Assembly (NCBI GenBank): GCA_944325895.1
Contig: CALVCA010000007.1
Location: 18,360 to 82,359 of the forward strand
Reading direction: 5' to 3'
Origin: Candidatus Gastranaerophilales bacterium
GTDB lineage: Bacteria; Cyanobacteriota; Vampirovibrionia; Gastranaerophilales; Gastranaerophilaceae
Length of the DNA: 64,000 bases
The notes under the pieces are model-generated. The model had not been told where the DNA came from and made no database searches. It was given only the letters and a program-made list of their open reading frames with translations. Position numbers and translations under genes: made by a program. Numbering within the stretch: position 1 is the stretch's first letter; each line of letters opens with the position of its first letter. This document shows positions 1 through 7,674 of the stretch, one piece after another.

Positions 1-261
1 AGAGAGATTTTTTACATATTTAAAATCCCTGTGCATAACGCTTGTTACAGGATGGTTAAGAGTAATACCCTTAACCAGTCCGCGTCTTATATCTCCGTCA
101 GTTAAAGAACCTACTATTTTTTGATTTTTATCAACGGCAAACAGAACAAGCGGATGGCTTATGCCAAAACAGTTGATTTTCTCAATAGCTGTTTTAATAA
201 CATCACTGTCTTTTATAATATGTTGTGATATTAATTCTTGTTCACAAATGCCGTATTTCAT
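1..261 (-). CDS. CBS-domain protein, N-terminal part (probable sugar nucleotidyltransferase)
   Basis: An open frame of 87 codons runs from ATG at 261 off the left window edge. The protein begins MKYGICEQELISQHIIKD and contains a CBS-type segment, FAVDKNQKIVGSLTDGDIRR (residues about 41-60), followed by GLVKGITLNHPVTSVMHRD. This spacing is typical of the CBS pair that precedes a nucleotidyltransferase domain in GlcN-1-P/Man-1-P type nucleotidyltransferases of surface-glycan pathways. Only the first CBS motif and the start of the second are visible, so the catalytic domain is inferred. The product could also be a stand-alone CBS protein. Confidence 0.7.
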   Translation of the reverse strand, partial: MKYGICEQELISQHIIKDSDVIKTAIEKINCFGISHPLVLFAVDKNQKIVGSLTDGDIRRGLVKGITLNHPVTSVMHRDFKYVKNLS

Positions 262-306
262 ATTTTTGATTATACTATTTAATTATTTTTTGTCTATATA
301 TCAAGC

Positions 307-906
307 TTAGTTGTGACAATGGTGATGTGCACCATGGCAATGATGATGTTCACCTTGACAGTTATTTTGTCCTGTTGTAAGTGACGAATTCATATATGCT
401 TTAACTGCTTCTTCTATATCCATTTCCGGACATCCTGCAATAACTTTTACACCGTTTTGGGCGAAAATCCCTAAAGGTCGTCCGCCAATGCCTCCTGCAA
501 GAACTATGTTTGCTCCTTGTTCTGATATCCAGCTTGCACTTTGGCAGCTTATACCTTCTTCAGGAATTTTATTTTCTATATTTAAAATTTCTTTTGTTTC
601 AGGATTAACATCAACAAAAGTAAAAGATTCACAGTGTCCAAAATGTGAACATAACTTACCTTGTTCTGTAGGAATTGCAATTTTCATAATTTTATCTCCT
701 TTAAATTTATCAATATTTGATTGTAATAAAATAGCACTTTCTAATGCTTCTGTTTCGCTTATATTGTGCTCTTTTGCATATGTTTTTAAAATGTTTATTA
801 TATTTGCATTTATTCTGCGATTATATGGTATTTTTTGCCGGCAAGATTTTTTCCTGCCTGCATTTAACCGTTTTCCGCCCCATTGTTTACTGCATTCATT
901 TTTCAT
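307..906 (-). CDS. Putative DNA-binding / NifX-NifB-like (dinitrogenase cofactor family) fusion with His/Cys tail
   Basis: A 199-residue frame. Residues 1-72 are basic (GGKRLNAGRKK) and end in a helix-rich stretch (ISETEALESAILLQ) like ribbon-helix-helix proteins. Residues 74-175 match the dinitrogenase iron-molybdenum cofactor family (PF02579): MKIAIPTEQGKLCSHFGHC, then GGIGGRPLGIFAQNGVKVI. The last 17 residues are rich in His and Cys (HHHCHGAHHHCH), a likely metal-binding tail. The long start at 906 has a consensus promoter 6 nt upstream. A second in-frame ATG at 687 has its own Shine-Dalgarno, so two products are possible. Family members act in Fe-S or metal cofactor handling. No nif genes are near, so a nitrogen-fixation role is not supported. 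Confidence 0.75.
   Translation of the reverse strand: MKNECSKQWGGKRLNAGRKKSCRQKIPYNRRINANIINILKTYAKEHNISETEALESAILLQSNIDKFKGDKIMKIAIPTEQGKLCSHFGHCESFTFVDVNPETKEILNIENKIPEEGISCQSASWISEQGANIVLAGGIGGRPLGIFAQNGVKVIAGCPEMDIEEAVKAYMNSSLTTGQNNCQGEHHHCHGAHHHCHN
688..702 (-). promoter_or_regulatory. Internal ribosome binding site for a short NifX-only product
   Basis: On the minus strand AAAGGAG lies 8 nt before ATG 687. That ATG starts MKIAIPTEQG exactly at the NifX-like domain boundary, in frame with the upstream start at 906. It would give a 126-residue protein without the DNA-binding-like part. Expression of either form is inference. Confidence 0.6.
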
Positions 907-941
907 AGTGTAATTATAAATTATATTTTTGATTTTGTCAA
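907..941 (-). promoter_or_regulatory. Consensus promoter giving a predicted leaderless transcript
   Basis: On the minus strand TTGACA (936-941), 17 nt spacer, TATAAT (913-918), then 6 nt (TACACT) to the ATG at 906. The expected transcription start coincides with the start codon, and there is no Shine-Dalgarno. This supports use of the long start of the fusion gene. Confidence 0.7.
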
Positions 942-959
942 TACAAATTCAAAAATATT

Positions 960-1316
960 TTAAGAATTTTTGGTATTAGTTTTTTTATTTAAAATTTTCA
1001 AATATTCTTTATATGCACTTCCCCATTCAGCCATGCTGTCTAGTATGCTTGCCAAACTGTAACCGATATCTGTCAGAGTATACTCTACTTTTGGAGGAAT
1101 TTGCTGATAAACTTTTCTTGTGACCAGTCCGCTTTCTTCCATACTTCTTAAATTTGTGGTCAAGACTTTTTGAGTTATTGTTCCGAGGCTGTTTTTCAGC
1201 TCATTAAAGCGTTTTGTCCCCGCTAATAAATCTCGTATAATCAAAACTTTCCATTTATTGTTTAAAAGTTTTAAAGTTGTTTCGACAGGACAAGCCGGCA
1301 ATTCTTTTAAATTCAT
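960..1316 (-). CDS. HxlR-family transcriptional regulator
   Basis: 118 residues with the HxlR winged-helix signature: ACPVETTLKLLNNKWKVLII near the N-terminus, RFNELKNSLGTITQKVLTTN (recognition region) and the wing VEYTLTDIGYSL. The N-terminal Cys (residue 9) is the redox- or electrophile-sensing cysteine position of some family members. A GGGAG Shine-Dalgarno precedes the ATG. It follows the ppiC-like gene by 14 nt on the same strand and is probably co-transcribed. Its targets cannot be read from the sequence. Confidence 0.9.
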   Translation of the reverse strand: MNLKELPACPVETTLKLLNNKWKVLIIRDLLAGTKRFNELKNSLGTITQKVLTTNLRSMEESGLVTRKVYQQIPPKVEYTLTDIGYSLASILDSMAEWGSAYKEYLKILNKKTNTKNS

Positions 1317-1330
1317 TTGTAACTCCCGGG

Positions 1331-1681
1331 TTATTTTTTGTCTGTTACTTTAATTAAATGCCAACCGAATTCAGTACCTACGGGTTCTGAAACTTCTCCT
1401 GCATTCATTTCAAAAGCAGCGTCTTCAAAGGGTTGAACCATTTGTCCCCTGCCGAAATACCCTAAATCTCCGCCGTTTTGTCCGGACGGACAAAGAGAAT
1501 AGGTCTTAGCATAGTATGCAAAATCTCCGCCGTTATCAATATCTTTTTTAATTTGTAGTGCTTCAGAGCGGGTTTTTACTAAAATATGGCTTGCTCTGAC
1601 TTGTTTTACGTCTTCAAATGCAAATGCTGTTGTGCATAAAAGCATAAAAATTGTTAATATTTTAGAGATTGTTTTCATCAT
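1331..1681 (-). CDS. Secreted parvulin-type peptidyl-prolyl isomerase (PpiC-like)
   Basis: 116 residues: an N-terminal signal peptide (residues 1-22, ending TTAFAFED) and one complete rotamase domain. Visible motifs are VRASHILVKTRSEALQIK, GGDFAYYAKTYSLCPSG, GGDLGYFGRGQMVQPFEDAA and EPVGTEFGWHLIKV. It should catalyse cis-trans isomerisation of prolyl bonds in exported proteins. It is much shorter than SurA or PrsA, having no chaperone domain. First gene of a probable two-gene unit with the HxlR regulator. Confidence 0.9.
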   Translation of the reverse strand: MMKTISKILTIFMLLCTTAFAFEDVKQVRASHILVKTRSEALQIKKDIDNGGDFAYYAKTYSLCPSGQNGGDLGYFGRGQMVQPFEDAAFEMNAGEVSEPVGTEFGWHLIKVTDKK

Positions 1682-1768
1682 ATAATAATTCTATACTATT
1701 TTTTTAATAAATGCAATTAGTAAAAAAAATATAAGTTTGGCTATTTTTAAAATAAATTTGAAAAAATT

Positions 1769-2443
1769 TTAAATTTTAAACGGATAATTATTAGGGATCT
1801 TCCATCCGTTACGTGATATTAATGCTACGCAGCCTCGAGAACCTGTGTTTTTACATTGTTCTAATTGTTGAGTTTCAGTATATGGATAAAAACTGTCAAA
1901 TGGTATTATCCCGCCTCTTTCATTACTTGGATCCCTCGATATTGTTCTTTCAAATACAAAAAGCTCTTTTCCATAAGGCATTGAGTTTGAAATTTCACTA
2001 CCGCTCATTAACGCAGTATATGCTTTGTAATATTTTTTTTGATTTGTATATGTAAAAACCCGACTATAAGAAAGCACTGCCATATCGCCGGAAGGGAAAT
2101 ATATCCCAACAAACATGTTTTGATTTACTTTGTTGGGTTTTTGCCCTTCTGCAATAATATAATACCCGCATTCATATTCAGCCTTTAAATACGGGGCAAG
2201 ATATTTTTTATAAAAACTGCAGGAATCTTCACCGAAATCTGTCCATTGTCTTTCATCCCCATTTTCAGCGGCTGATAATTTAAATGCCTGATTAATTGTG
2301 CTGTAAAATCTTACCAAACCTGTTTCCAAACTCTTTTTACGATATTCATATATCAAATTCGGTATTGTTAAAGCCGCAATTATTCCTATTATCCCAAGAG
2401 TTATTAATATCTCTGCCAAAGTGAAAGCTTTTTTAGTAATCAT
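1769..2443 (-). CDS. Type IV pilin-like / type II secretion pseudopilin
   Basis: 224 residues with a short class III leader MITKKA cleaved before FTLAEILITLGIIGIIA. The N-terminal hydrophobic helix (residues 7-30) is followed by a soluble domain with several Cys and a C-terminal region NTGSRGCVALISRNGWKIP. A prepilin peptidase would process it and the helix would pack into a pilus or pseudopilus. A Shine-Dalgarno (AAAGGTC) precedes the ATG. Unlike the pilins ending at 10862 and 62843, no repeat cassette is present at the 5' end. No assembly ATPase is near. Confidence 0.85.
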   Translation of the reverse strand: MITKKAFTLAEILITLGIIGIIAALTIPNLIYEYRKKSLETGLVRFYSTINQAFKLSAAENGDERQWTDFGEDSCSFYKKYLAPYLKAEYECGYYIIAEGQKPNKVNQNMFVGIYFPSGDMAVLSYSRVFTYTNQKKYYKAYTALMSGSEISNSMPYGKELFVFERTISRDPSNERGGIIPFDSFYPYTETQQLEQCKNTGSRGCVALISRNGWKIPNNYPFKI

Positions 2444-2476
2444 TTTTGACCTTTAAATAATCATTTTAATATTTAT

Positions 2477-2498
2477 AATAATCATTATAATGATTATT
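2477..2498. promoter_or_regulatory. Perfect 22-bp palindrome between divergent pilin and XRE genes
   Basis: The left arm AATAATCATTA is mirrored exactly by TAATGATTATT. The centre contains TATAAT in both orientations. It lies between the pseudopilin (minus) and the XRE regulator (plus) and is a likely operator for the XRE protein. The assignment is inference. Confidence 0.5.
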
Positions 2499-2528
2499 TT
2501 TTATATTGTCAAATGCTATCATGAATAA

Positions 2529-2756
2529 ATGAAATATCCAAAATTAGTTGAATTTGGAAGAAATTTACGAATAGCAAGGTTAGTCAAAGGTTATTCAATG
2601 GAAAGATTAGCATCTCTTGCTAATTTAAATCCTACTCATATCGGGAAAATTGAACGTGCTGAAATGGCACCGACTTTATTGACTATTTTATCTTTACTTG
2701 AAGCTTTGGAAGTGGACTTTAATTCACTTGTTTCTTATAGAAAGCCGCAATCTTGA
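2529..2756 (+). CDS. XRE-family helix-turn-helix regulator
   Basis: 75 residues, almost entirely one HTH_3 domain: GRNLRIARLVKGYSMERLAS, NLNPTHIGKIERAEMAPTLL and LSLLEALEVDFNSL. An extended -10 (TGC then TATCAT, 2517-2522) ends 6 nt before the ATG with no Shine-Dalgarno, so the message is probably leaderless. The 22-bp palindrome just upstream suggests autoregulation and/or control of the divergent pilin. Confidence 0.85.
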   Translation: MKYPKLVEFGRNLRIARLVKGYSMERLASLANLNPTHIGKIERAEMAPTLLTILSLLEALEVDFNSLVSYRKPQS

Positions 2757-2821
2757 TAAGCTTAAAAAAGGTAGGGGTAAGCCCCAAACTAACTTGATTG
2801 AGGCTTAGTACCCTATAACCA

Positions 2822-2887
2822 ATGATAATTTGTAAAATCGTTATAATTACCATTAGGTTTTTACTGGGCATATTTTTGTTTTTCTAA
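2822..2887 (+). CDS. Possible tiny hydrophobic peptide in a structured intergenic region
   Basis: The 212-nt gap 2757-2968 holds a 21-codon frame starting MIICKIVIITIRFLLG and ending LFF, almost wholly hydrophobic. Just upstream, GGTAGGGGTAAGCC (near 2770) can pair imperfectly with GGCTTAGTACCC (near 2803), so a folded leader is likely. No good Shine-Dalgarno is visible. The antisense strand also holds a hydrophobic frame, and in AT-rich DNA such frames arise by chance. Treated as a weak candidate only. Confidence 0.2.
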   Translation: MIICKIVIITIRFLLGIFLFF

Positions 2888-2968
2888 TTATTACGAGTGT
2901 GTGGATCGGGTTGTGACTGGTACTGCCCTTTTTAACTTATAATAAATTTTTTGTGCTAAAATAGAATT

Positions 2969-3496
2969 ATGAATTTTGAAGAAAAGACATTGGATTATGA
3001 ATATGTTTATGAGGGGAAAGTAATTGATGTTCGTCGTGATAATGTTGAAATTTCAACCGGCAGAAAATCGGTCAGGGAAGTTGTTGAGCATTCAGGCGGA
3101 ATTGTTATAGTAGCTCAAAAATCATCGGATTCGATTTTGATGGTAAAACAATTCAGATATCCTATAAAAAAGACAGTCTTAGAGCTTCCGGCGGGTAAGC
3201 TTGAAAAGGGTGAAGAACCTTTTCCTGCCGCAAAAAGAGAATTGGAAGAAGAAACAGGTTATAAGGCAAATTTTTGGCAAGATTTGGGTTATATCAATAC
3301 AACCCCCGGATTTTGTAACGAAAAGCTTTATCTTTATTATGCATCGGATTTAGAATTTGTAGGAGAGCATCCGGACGAAGGTGAAATTATTCAATGTTTT
3401 GAATATAAACTTAATGAAATTTATGAAAAAATTAAAACAGGTGAAATTAATGATGCAAAAACGATTTGTGGTCTTATGAGGGCATTTAAATTATGA
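2969..3496 (+). CDS. Nudix hydrolase, ADP-ribose pyrophosphatase type
   Basis: 175 residues with a full Nudix box GKLEKGEEPFPAAKRELEEE followed by TGYKA (GX5EX7REUXEEXGU). The preceding segment VRDNVEISTGRKSVREVVEH and the VKQFRYP motif are typical of ADP-ribose / nucleotide-sugar pyrophosphatases of the NudF group. The start codon sits 6 nt after an extended -10 (TGC-TAAAAT, 2957-2962), so it is predicted leaderless. Its TGA overlaps the ATG of the next gene (ATGA), which implies translational coupling. Confidence 0.9.
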   Translation: MNFEEKTLDYEYVYEGKVIDVRRDNVEISTGRKSVREVVEHSGGIVIVAQKSSDSILMVKQFRYPIKKTVLELPAGKLEKGEEPFPAAKRELEEETGYKANFWQDLGYINTTPGFCNEKLYLYYASDLEFVGEHPDEGEIIQCFEYKLNEIYEKIKTGEINDAKTICGLMRAFKL

Positions 3497-4296
3497 TTAA
3501 AATGGTCGCAACCGATATTGACGGTACTATATTAAAATGGAGTTTTCAGTTTAGTCCTTATGTAAAAAAATGTATAAAAGAGCTTGATGAATACGGAATT
3601 AAAGTAGTTCTTGTAACCGGAAGAATGCATTGTGCAACGGTTCATGTCGCAAGGGAATTAGGACTTCATACTCCGATAGTTTCGTATCAGGGAGGTTTGA
3701 TAAAAGATGAAACAGGTAAAACGCTTTATCAAAAAGACTTAAGATCGGATTATGCAGTTCAAATAATTGATTGGGCAAGAAAAAATAACGTTCATTTAAA
3801 TTTGTATTTGGATGACAAGTTATATGTTGAACATGATAATGAAATTGTTAAAGAATACACCGACGGCAGGTTTATAGATTATACGGTTTGTTCATTTGAT
3901 GATTTAAAGATTGAAAACGTAAACAAACTTCTTGCAATAGATTTAAAAGATGCGAATAAAGTTACAGGTTGGGTCAATGAATTAAGTGAAAAGTATCCTG
4001 GTTTGTATATTGTAAAATCAACACCGTATTTTTGTGAGATAGGCTCAAAAGAGGCGAAGAAATCTTCCGGAGTCAAATTTTTAGCTGATATGTGGGGGAT
4101 TAAGCAGGAAGAAATTTTGACAATAGGTGATCAAAATAACGATATTGAACTTTTAAAAGCCGGCGGCATTAAGGTTGCCATGGGTAATGCAACGGAAGAA
4201 TTGAAAGAATGTGCTGATTATATAACAGACACTGTAGAAAATGACGGTTTTGTAAAAGCGATTGAAAAGTTTATCCCTGTTATATCCGTAAAATAA
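3493..4296 (+). CDS. HAD-superfamily hydrolase, Cof / YidA-like
   Basis: 267 residues with HAD motifs I (DIDGTIL), II (VVLVTGR), III (GSKEAKKSSGVKFL, catalytic Lys) and IV (GDQNNDIELLKAGG). The C2 cap lies between motifs II and III. Cof-type enzymes dephosphorylate sugar phosphates, nucleotides or flavin derivatives; the substrate cannot be read here. The start overlaps the stop of the Nudix gene, so the two form a coupled pair. Confidence 0.9.
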   Translation: MIKMVATDIDGTILKWSFQFSPYVKKCIKELDEYGIKVVLVTGRMHCATVHVARELGLHTPIVSYQGGLIKDETGKTLYQKDLRSDYAVQIIDWARKNNVHLNLYLDDKLYVEHDNEIVKEYTDGRFIDYTVCSFDDLKIENVNKLLAIDLKDANKVTGWVNELSEKYPGLYIVKSTPYFCEIGSKEAKKSSGVKFLADMWGIKQEEILTIGDQNNDIELLKAGGIKVAMGNATEELKECADYITDTVENDGFVKAIEKFIPVISVK

Positions 4297-4362
4297 CTTA
4301 ATACAAATTATTTGTCATGACAATTTTTTTAAATTTATATTTTTTAAGTAAATATAGGGAAA

Positions 4363-4491
4363 ATGACAAATTTAATTTCAGATTACGTAAGTAAAGCTCA
4401 TACTAATATTACAAATAATGAAGTACATGGTAAACCTGTAAATGCCGGTGTTATCAATTCTCAAAATTTACGTGATGAATTTGTAAAATAG
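4363..4491 (+). pseudogene. 5' part of the ABC1-kinase-like gene, ending at an in-frame TAG
   Basis: ATG 4363 follows an AGGG ribosome site and opens 42 codons (MTNLISDYVSKAHTN to LRDEFVK), then TAG at 4489-4491. The same frame continues without another stop (HKKNGLFERFYNFLKNK) into the large frame downstream. The downstream frame has no ATG near its beginning, only a TTG at 4531 with no ribosome site. The simplest reading is one gene with an amber codon at position 43. Confidence 0.6.
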
Positions 4492-4530
4492 CACAAGAAA
4501 AACGGACTTTTTGAACGATTTTATAATTTT

Positions 4531-6948
4531 TTGAAGAATAAAACACACTTTGGCAGCGGTTCCCAAAAAGTTGAACAAAGTATACAAGATTATGAAAACG
4601 GTGTAAAAACAGAAGAAGAAATAAAAGAAGAAATACAAAAATACAGAACTTCTCAAAAGAACAGCCAGCAGCTTTTAGGAGATGTTGTTGCAGCAACAAC
4701 TGCTGCAGGTTCATATTTTGCTGTTACTAACGGTTTAAATAAGTTAAGAACAGTGACTGCGATTAATAAAGGCAAATTGACCGGATTAGTCGGAGCTGTG
4801 CTGAATGAAGGAGATAGTGAATCAAAATTTATTGGTAAGATAAGTAAAATATTGAAAGGGTTAAATAAACGTTCAATTATCGGATTAGGTGCATTGATTG
4901 CTGCACTTAGTGCCGGAATTATGAAGCAGTTTGTTCTTGGTATAAATCGTATCGGTTCAAAAGAATTCAAATTTGATAAAAAGAATAAACCTCCAAAGGA
5001 AGAAAGAAAACAAATACGAAAAGCTAAACGCAAAGAAAGAACGAAGAATTTTTTGACCGGTGCTTTGAGCGGTGTATTTGCTCCGTTGATAGGTATTGCC
5101 GGAGGAATTGTAGGTGTGCCGGCATTTTTGGCAGCGAATTTTGGTACAAGATATTTAACTCAAAATAAGGATAAAAAATCTTTAAATGATTTTGCTGAAA
5201 AATATAAAGATAATGCTGTGATAAATACTGTTACCGCAGGTATTATGGCAGTGCCGCTTTTGAAAAAAGCAAATTATTCAAAAGTTCTGAATAAAAATCT
5301 TGAAAAAGTTTTTGCCAAATTAAAAGATGTAAAACTTGAAAGTCCGTTTGAAAATAGTAAAACAGCTTATACTCAGCTTGAAGATACATTATTAAAATCA
5401 GAATCAATTAAAAGAATTATAGATGATAGGGCGATTAAAGATGCCGATAAAATTCAACAACTTACAGAAGAAAATATTTTTGCAGCTAAATTTATACAAA
5501 TATCGGATGCTTCGAAATATTCCAATCTGAGTTCCGCTTTAAGAGAAAATTGTCCTCCAACTAGAACAGTTGAAGAAGCAGCTGAATTTATTTCTAAAAC
5601 TTTTGGTAAAAAATATGATGTAACAAAACAGCTCGGTGTTGGTACGGTTGCCGAAACTTATCTTGCAAAAGATACTGAAACAGGTAAAGAAGTTTGTATC
5701 AAGATTTTGAAAAAAGGAATTAATGCCGAAAAAATTGACAGGGATAAACTTAAATTTGCCGAATTAGTTAAATCTCAGGTTCAAGATCCTAAAGAACAGG
5801 AATATTTGTTGAGGAATCTTGATGATCTGGCAGAAGGTATAAGAAAAGAAGTTGATTTCACAAATGAAATGGAAGCTGCTAAAAATCTTAAACCTTATAC
5901 AAAAATGGCAAATGTTGTTCAGCCTATTGAGGTAAAAGATAATATTTATGTAATGGAAAAAGCAAACGGTATAAGTTTAAAAACATTACAGGAATTTATA
6001 TCATTAAACTCTAAAAAGAAAAATCTTGAAAAACAGCTTAAAGAAGCTGAAGAAGGTATGAGTGCTTTTTTGCAATACGATATTAGAGAAATAGATGAAC
6101 AATTAAAGGCATTACGGGCAAAATCACCTGATTTTAATTTGGACGGGTTGACCAGTAAAGAACTTAAAAAGCTTTTGTATGAATATATTCTTGTGAATAC
6201 GGAACAATTCCATGCAATTAACAAAAACGGAAAAGTTTTGCATGCGGATATTCACCCGGGTAATATATTTATTGATTTGGATGCTTTAAAATCCGGTAAA
6301 GGCAAACTTTTGATGCTTATTGATACCGGTAATACCGTTAATATGTCTAAAGTTCAATCATTAAATGCCCTCAAGCTTACTCAATATATAAATAGAGGTA
6401 ATGTTAAAGATATCACAAAATACGTTCTTGACGGGGCAGTCTTACCGGACGGTATGACAAAAGAGGCTGCTGTTGAGATTATGGAAAAAGAACTTAATAA
6501 ATTTTTCTTTGACAATAATACAAAAATTGAATTAATGACAAATGACAGTATGCTTAAATTAACATCAAATATTATGAGAAAATATAATATATTCCCGTCT
6601 GATACCCAGTTGAATTTTGAAAAAGCTAAAAAATCAGCCTTGAATTCATTCCAATCTTTCTTACAATCTTTCTTCCAAAAGAAATATTCAGGTATAGACG
6701 GTGATTCAAAAGTTGAAGTCGGTATAACAGCTGCAAAATTGACTAAAGACGCGGGTGAAATGTTCTATAAATATGTATTAGCCGGAAAACTTCAGGATAT
6801 GAGAAATTTGGGACAAATCGGCTTCAAAGAATTGTTAAGACAAAATAAAAATATGTTAAAAACAAATAGTGAAGATTATTTAGTCTATAAGTTTAAACAA
6901 CAGTTGAATGGTAAAACTCCTGATTTAGATACGATGTTCGATGTTTAA
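4531..6948 (+). CDS. ABC1/UbiB-family atypical kinase-like membrane protein
   Basis: About 805 residues as the uninterrupted frame. The N-terminal third has hydrophobic segments (LLGDVVAATTAAGSYFAV, SIIGLGALIAALSAGI, GVFAPLIGIAGGIVGVPAFL). The C-terminal part has ABC1-kinase features: a nucleotide-loop-like GVGTVAETYLAKD, Lys in VCIKILKK, Glu in DFTNEMEAA, the HADIHPGNIFI catalytic loop and LIDTGNT in place of the usual LIDFG. The family includes UbiB, COQ8 and cyanobacterial homologues. The true start is probably ATG 4363, with an in-frame TAG at 4489, so the gene may be broken, read through, or restarted at TTG 4531. The ispF gene follows by 25 nt with its own promoter. Confidence 0.75.
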   Translation: MKNKTHFGSGSQKVEQSIQDYENGVKTEEEIKEEIQKYRTSQKNSQQLLGDVVAATTAAGSYFAVTNGLNKLRTVTAINKGKLTGLVGAVLNEGDSESKFIGKISKILKGLNKRSIIGLGALIAALSAGIMKQFVLGINRIGSKEFKFDKKNKPPKEERKQIRKAKRKERTKNFLTGALSGVFAPLIGIAGGIVGVPAFLAANFGTRYLTQNKDKKSLNDFAEKYKDNAVINTVTAGIMAVPLLKKANYSKVLNKNLEKVFAKLKDVKLESPFENSKTAYTQLEDTLLKSESIKRIIDDRAIKDADKIQQLTEENIFAAKFIQISDASKYSNLSSALRENCPPTRTVEEAAEFISKTFGKKYDVTKQLGVGTVAETYLAKDTETGKEVCIKILKKGINAEKIDRDKLKFAELVKSQVQDPKEQEYLLRNLDDLAEGIRKEVDFTNEMEAAKNLKPYTKMANVVQPIEVKDNIYVMEKANGISLKTLQEFISLNSKKKNLEKQLKEAEEGMSAFLQYDIREIDEQLKALRAKSPDFNLDGLTSKELKKLLYEYILVNTEQFHAINKNGKVLHADIHPGNIFIDLDALKSGKGKLLMLIDTGNTVNMSKVQSLNALKLTQYINRGNVKDITKYVLDGAVLPDGMTKEAAVEIMEKELNKFFFDNNTKIELMTNDSMLKLTSNIMRKYNIFPSDTQLNFEKAKKSALNSFQSFLQSFFQKKYSGIDGDSKVEVGITAAKLTKDAGEMFYKYVLAGKLQDMRNLGQIGFKELLRQNKNMLKTNSEDYLVYKFKQQLNGKTPDLDTMFDV

Positions 6949-6973
6949 TTATTTGTGTTAAAATATAAATGTT

Positions 6974-7447
6974 ATGTATAGAATCGGCTTAGGATATGAT
7001 ATTCATAAATTAACAGAAGGACGTGACTTGATTATCGGCGGGGTTAAAATCACCCATGAAAAGGGGCTTTTAGGGCATTCCGATGCGGATGTTTTAATCC
7101 ATGCAATAATTGATGCAATGCTCGGAGCACTTGCACTTGCTGATATCGGAACGCTTTTTCCGGATACTGATAAAAAATATAAGGATATTGAAAGTACTCT
7201 GCTGCTAAAAGAGGTTTATGAAAAAATATCTGAAAAAGGCTGGCAGATTGTGAACATTGACAGCAATATTATTGCTCAGGAACCCAAAATGATGCCTTAT
7301 ATTCCGAAAATGAAGAAAGTTTTATGTAAGATTTTGGAAATTGAGCCTGATGAATTGTCTATAAAAGCAAAAACAAATGAAGATATGGATGCTGTCGGTC
7401 AAAAACTTGCAATAGAGGCGCATGCGGTTGTAATGCTCAGAAAATAA
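6974..7447 (+). CDS. ispF: 2-C-methyl-D-erythritol 2,4-cyclodiphosphate synthase
   Basis: 157 residues, full length. Metal ligands are in YDIHKL (Asp9, His11) and HAIID (His43). Other signatures are GGVKITHEKGLLGHSDADVL, ADIGTLFPDTD and KAKTNEDMDAVGQ. It converts CDP-ME 2-phosphate to MEcPP in the MEP isoprenoid pathway. Another MEP gene, ispE, lies at 48117. An extended -10 (TGT-TAAAAT, 6959-6964) ends 9 nt before the ATG and there is no Shine-Dalgarno, so the leader is only a few nucleotides. Confidence 0.95.
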   Translation: MYRIGLGYDIHKLTEGRDLIIGGVKITHEKGLLGHSDADVLIHAIIDAMLGALALADIGTLFPDTDKKYKDIESTLLLKEVYEKISEKGWQIVNIDSNIIAQEPKMMPYIPKMKKVLCKILEIEPDELSIKAKTNEDMDAVGQKLAIEAHAVVMLRK

Positions 7448-7454
7448 CCTACGG

Positions 7455-7482
7455 TTGACAAACTCAAAAAACGAGTTATAAT
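7455..7482 (+). promoter_or_regulatory. Strong promoter for the candidate antisense RNA
   Basis: TTGACA (7455-7460), 16 nt, TATAAT (7477-7482). It starts 8 nt after the ispF stop and points toward the 24-codon frame encoded on the opposite strand. No plus-strand gene of normal size follows, which suggests an RNA product. Confidence 0.7.
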
Positions 7483-7488
7483 GAATAT

Positions 7489-7584
7489 ATAGGGTGGCTG
7501 CCCTGCACGGCAGCCTTTACAGACCCTAAATGAAATTAGCAATTATTTGCAAAAAATGTCCTATTACCAGTAGGGCATTTTTAA
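7489..7584 (+). ncRNA. Candidate antisense (antitoxin) RNA, about 95 nt
   Basis: Predicted from the 7455-7482 promoter to an intrinsic terminator at 7552-7582 (12-bp stem from AAAAATGTCCTA and TAGGGCATTTTT, loop TTACCAG, ending in a T run). The 5' end folds into a strong hairpin (AGGGT-GGCTGCC, loop, GGCAGCC, then ACCCT at 7523-7527). It is fully complementary to most of the 24-codon minus-strand frame (7526-7600) and its 3' flank. This is the architecture of type I antitoxin RNAs. The function is inferred. Confidence 0.55.
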
Positions 7585-7600
7585 TAATTTGCCTTTTCAT
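7526..7600 (-). CDS. Candidate type I toxin: 24-residue hydrophobic peptide
   Basis: ATG 7600 to TAG 7526 encodes a peptide starting MKRQIIKNALLVIGHF and ending LQIIANFI: a charged N-terminus then one hydrophobic helix. The ribosome site AAAGGAGGTGAGAGC directly before the ATG is the strongest in the window. A consensus promoter (7675-7703) gives a leader of about 68 nt in which CACTCCACCGC could pair with the ribosome site. A convergent promoter makes an antisense RNA over the coding region. This layout matches Fst/TxpA/holin-like type I toxins in organisation; no sequence homology is claimed. Confidence 0.55.
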   Translation of the reverse strand: MKRQIIKNALLVIGHFLQIIANFI

Positions 7601-7674
7601 GCTCTCACCTCCTTTCCGCCTTTTTTACAGTAAAGTTGTTGTGCGGTGGAGTGAAAGAGGTCTACCCCGTAATT

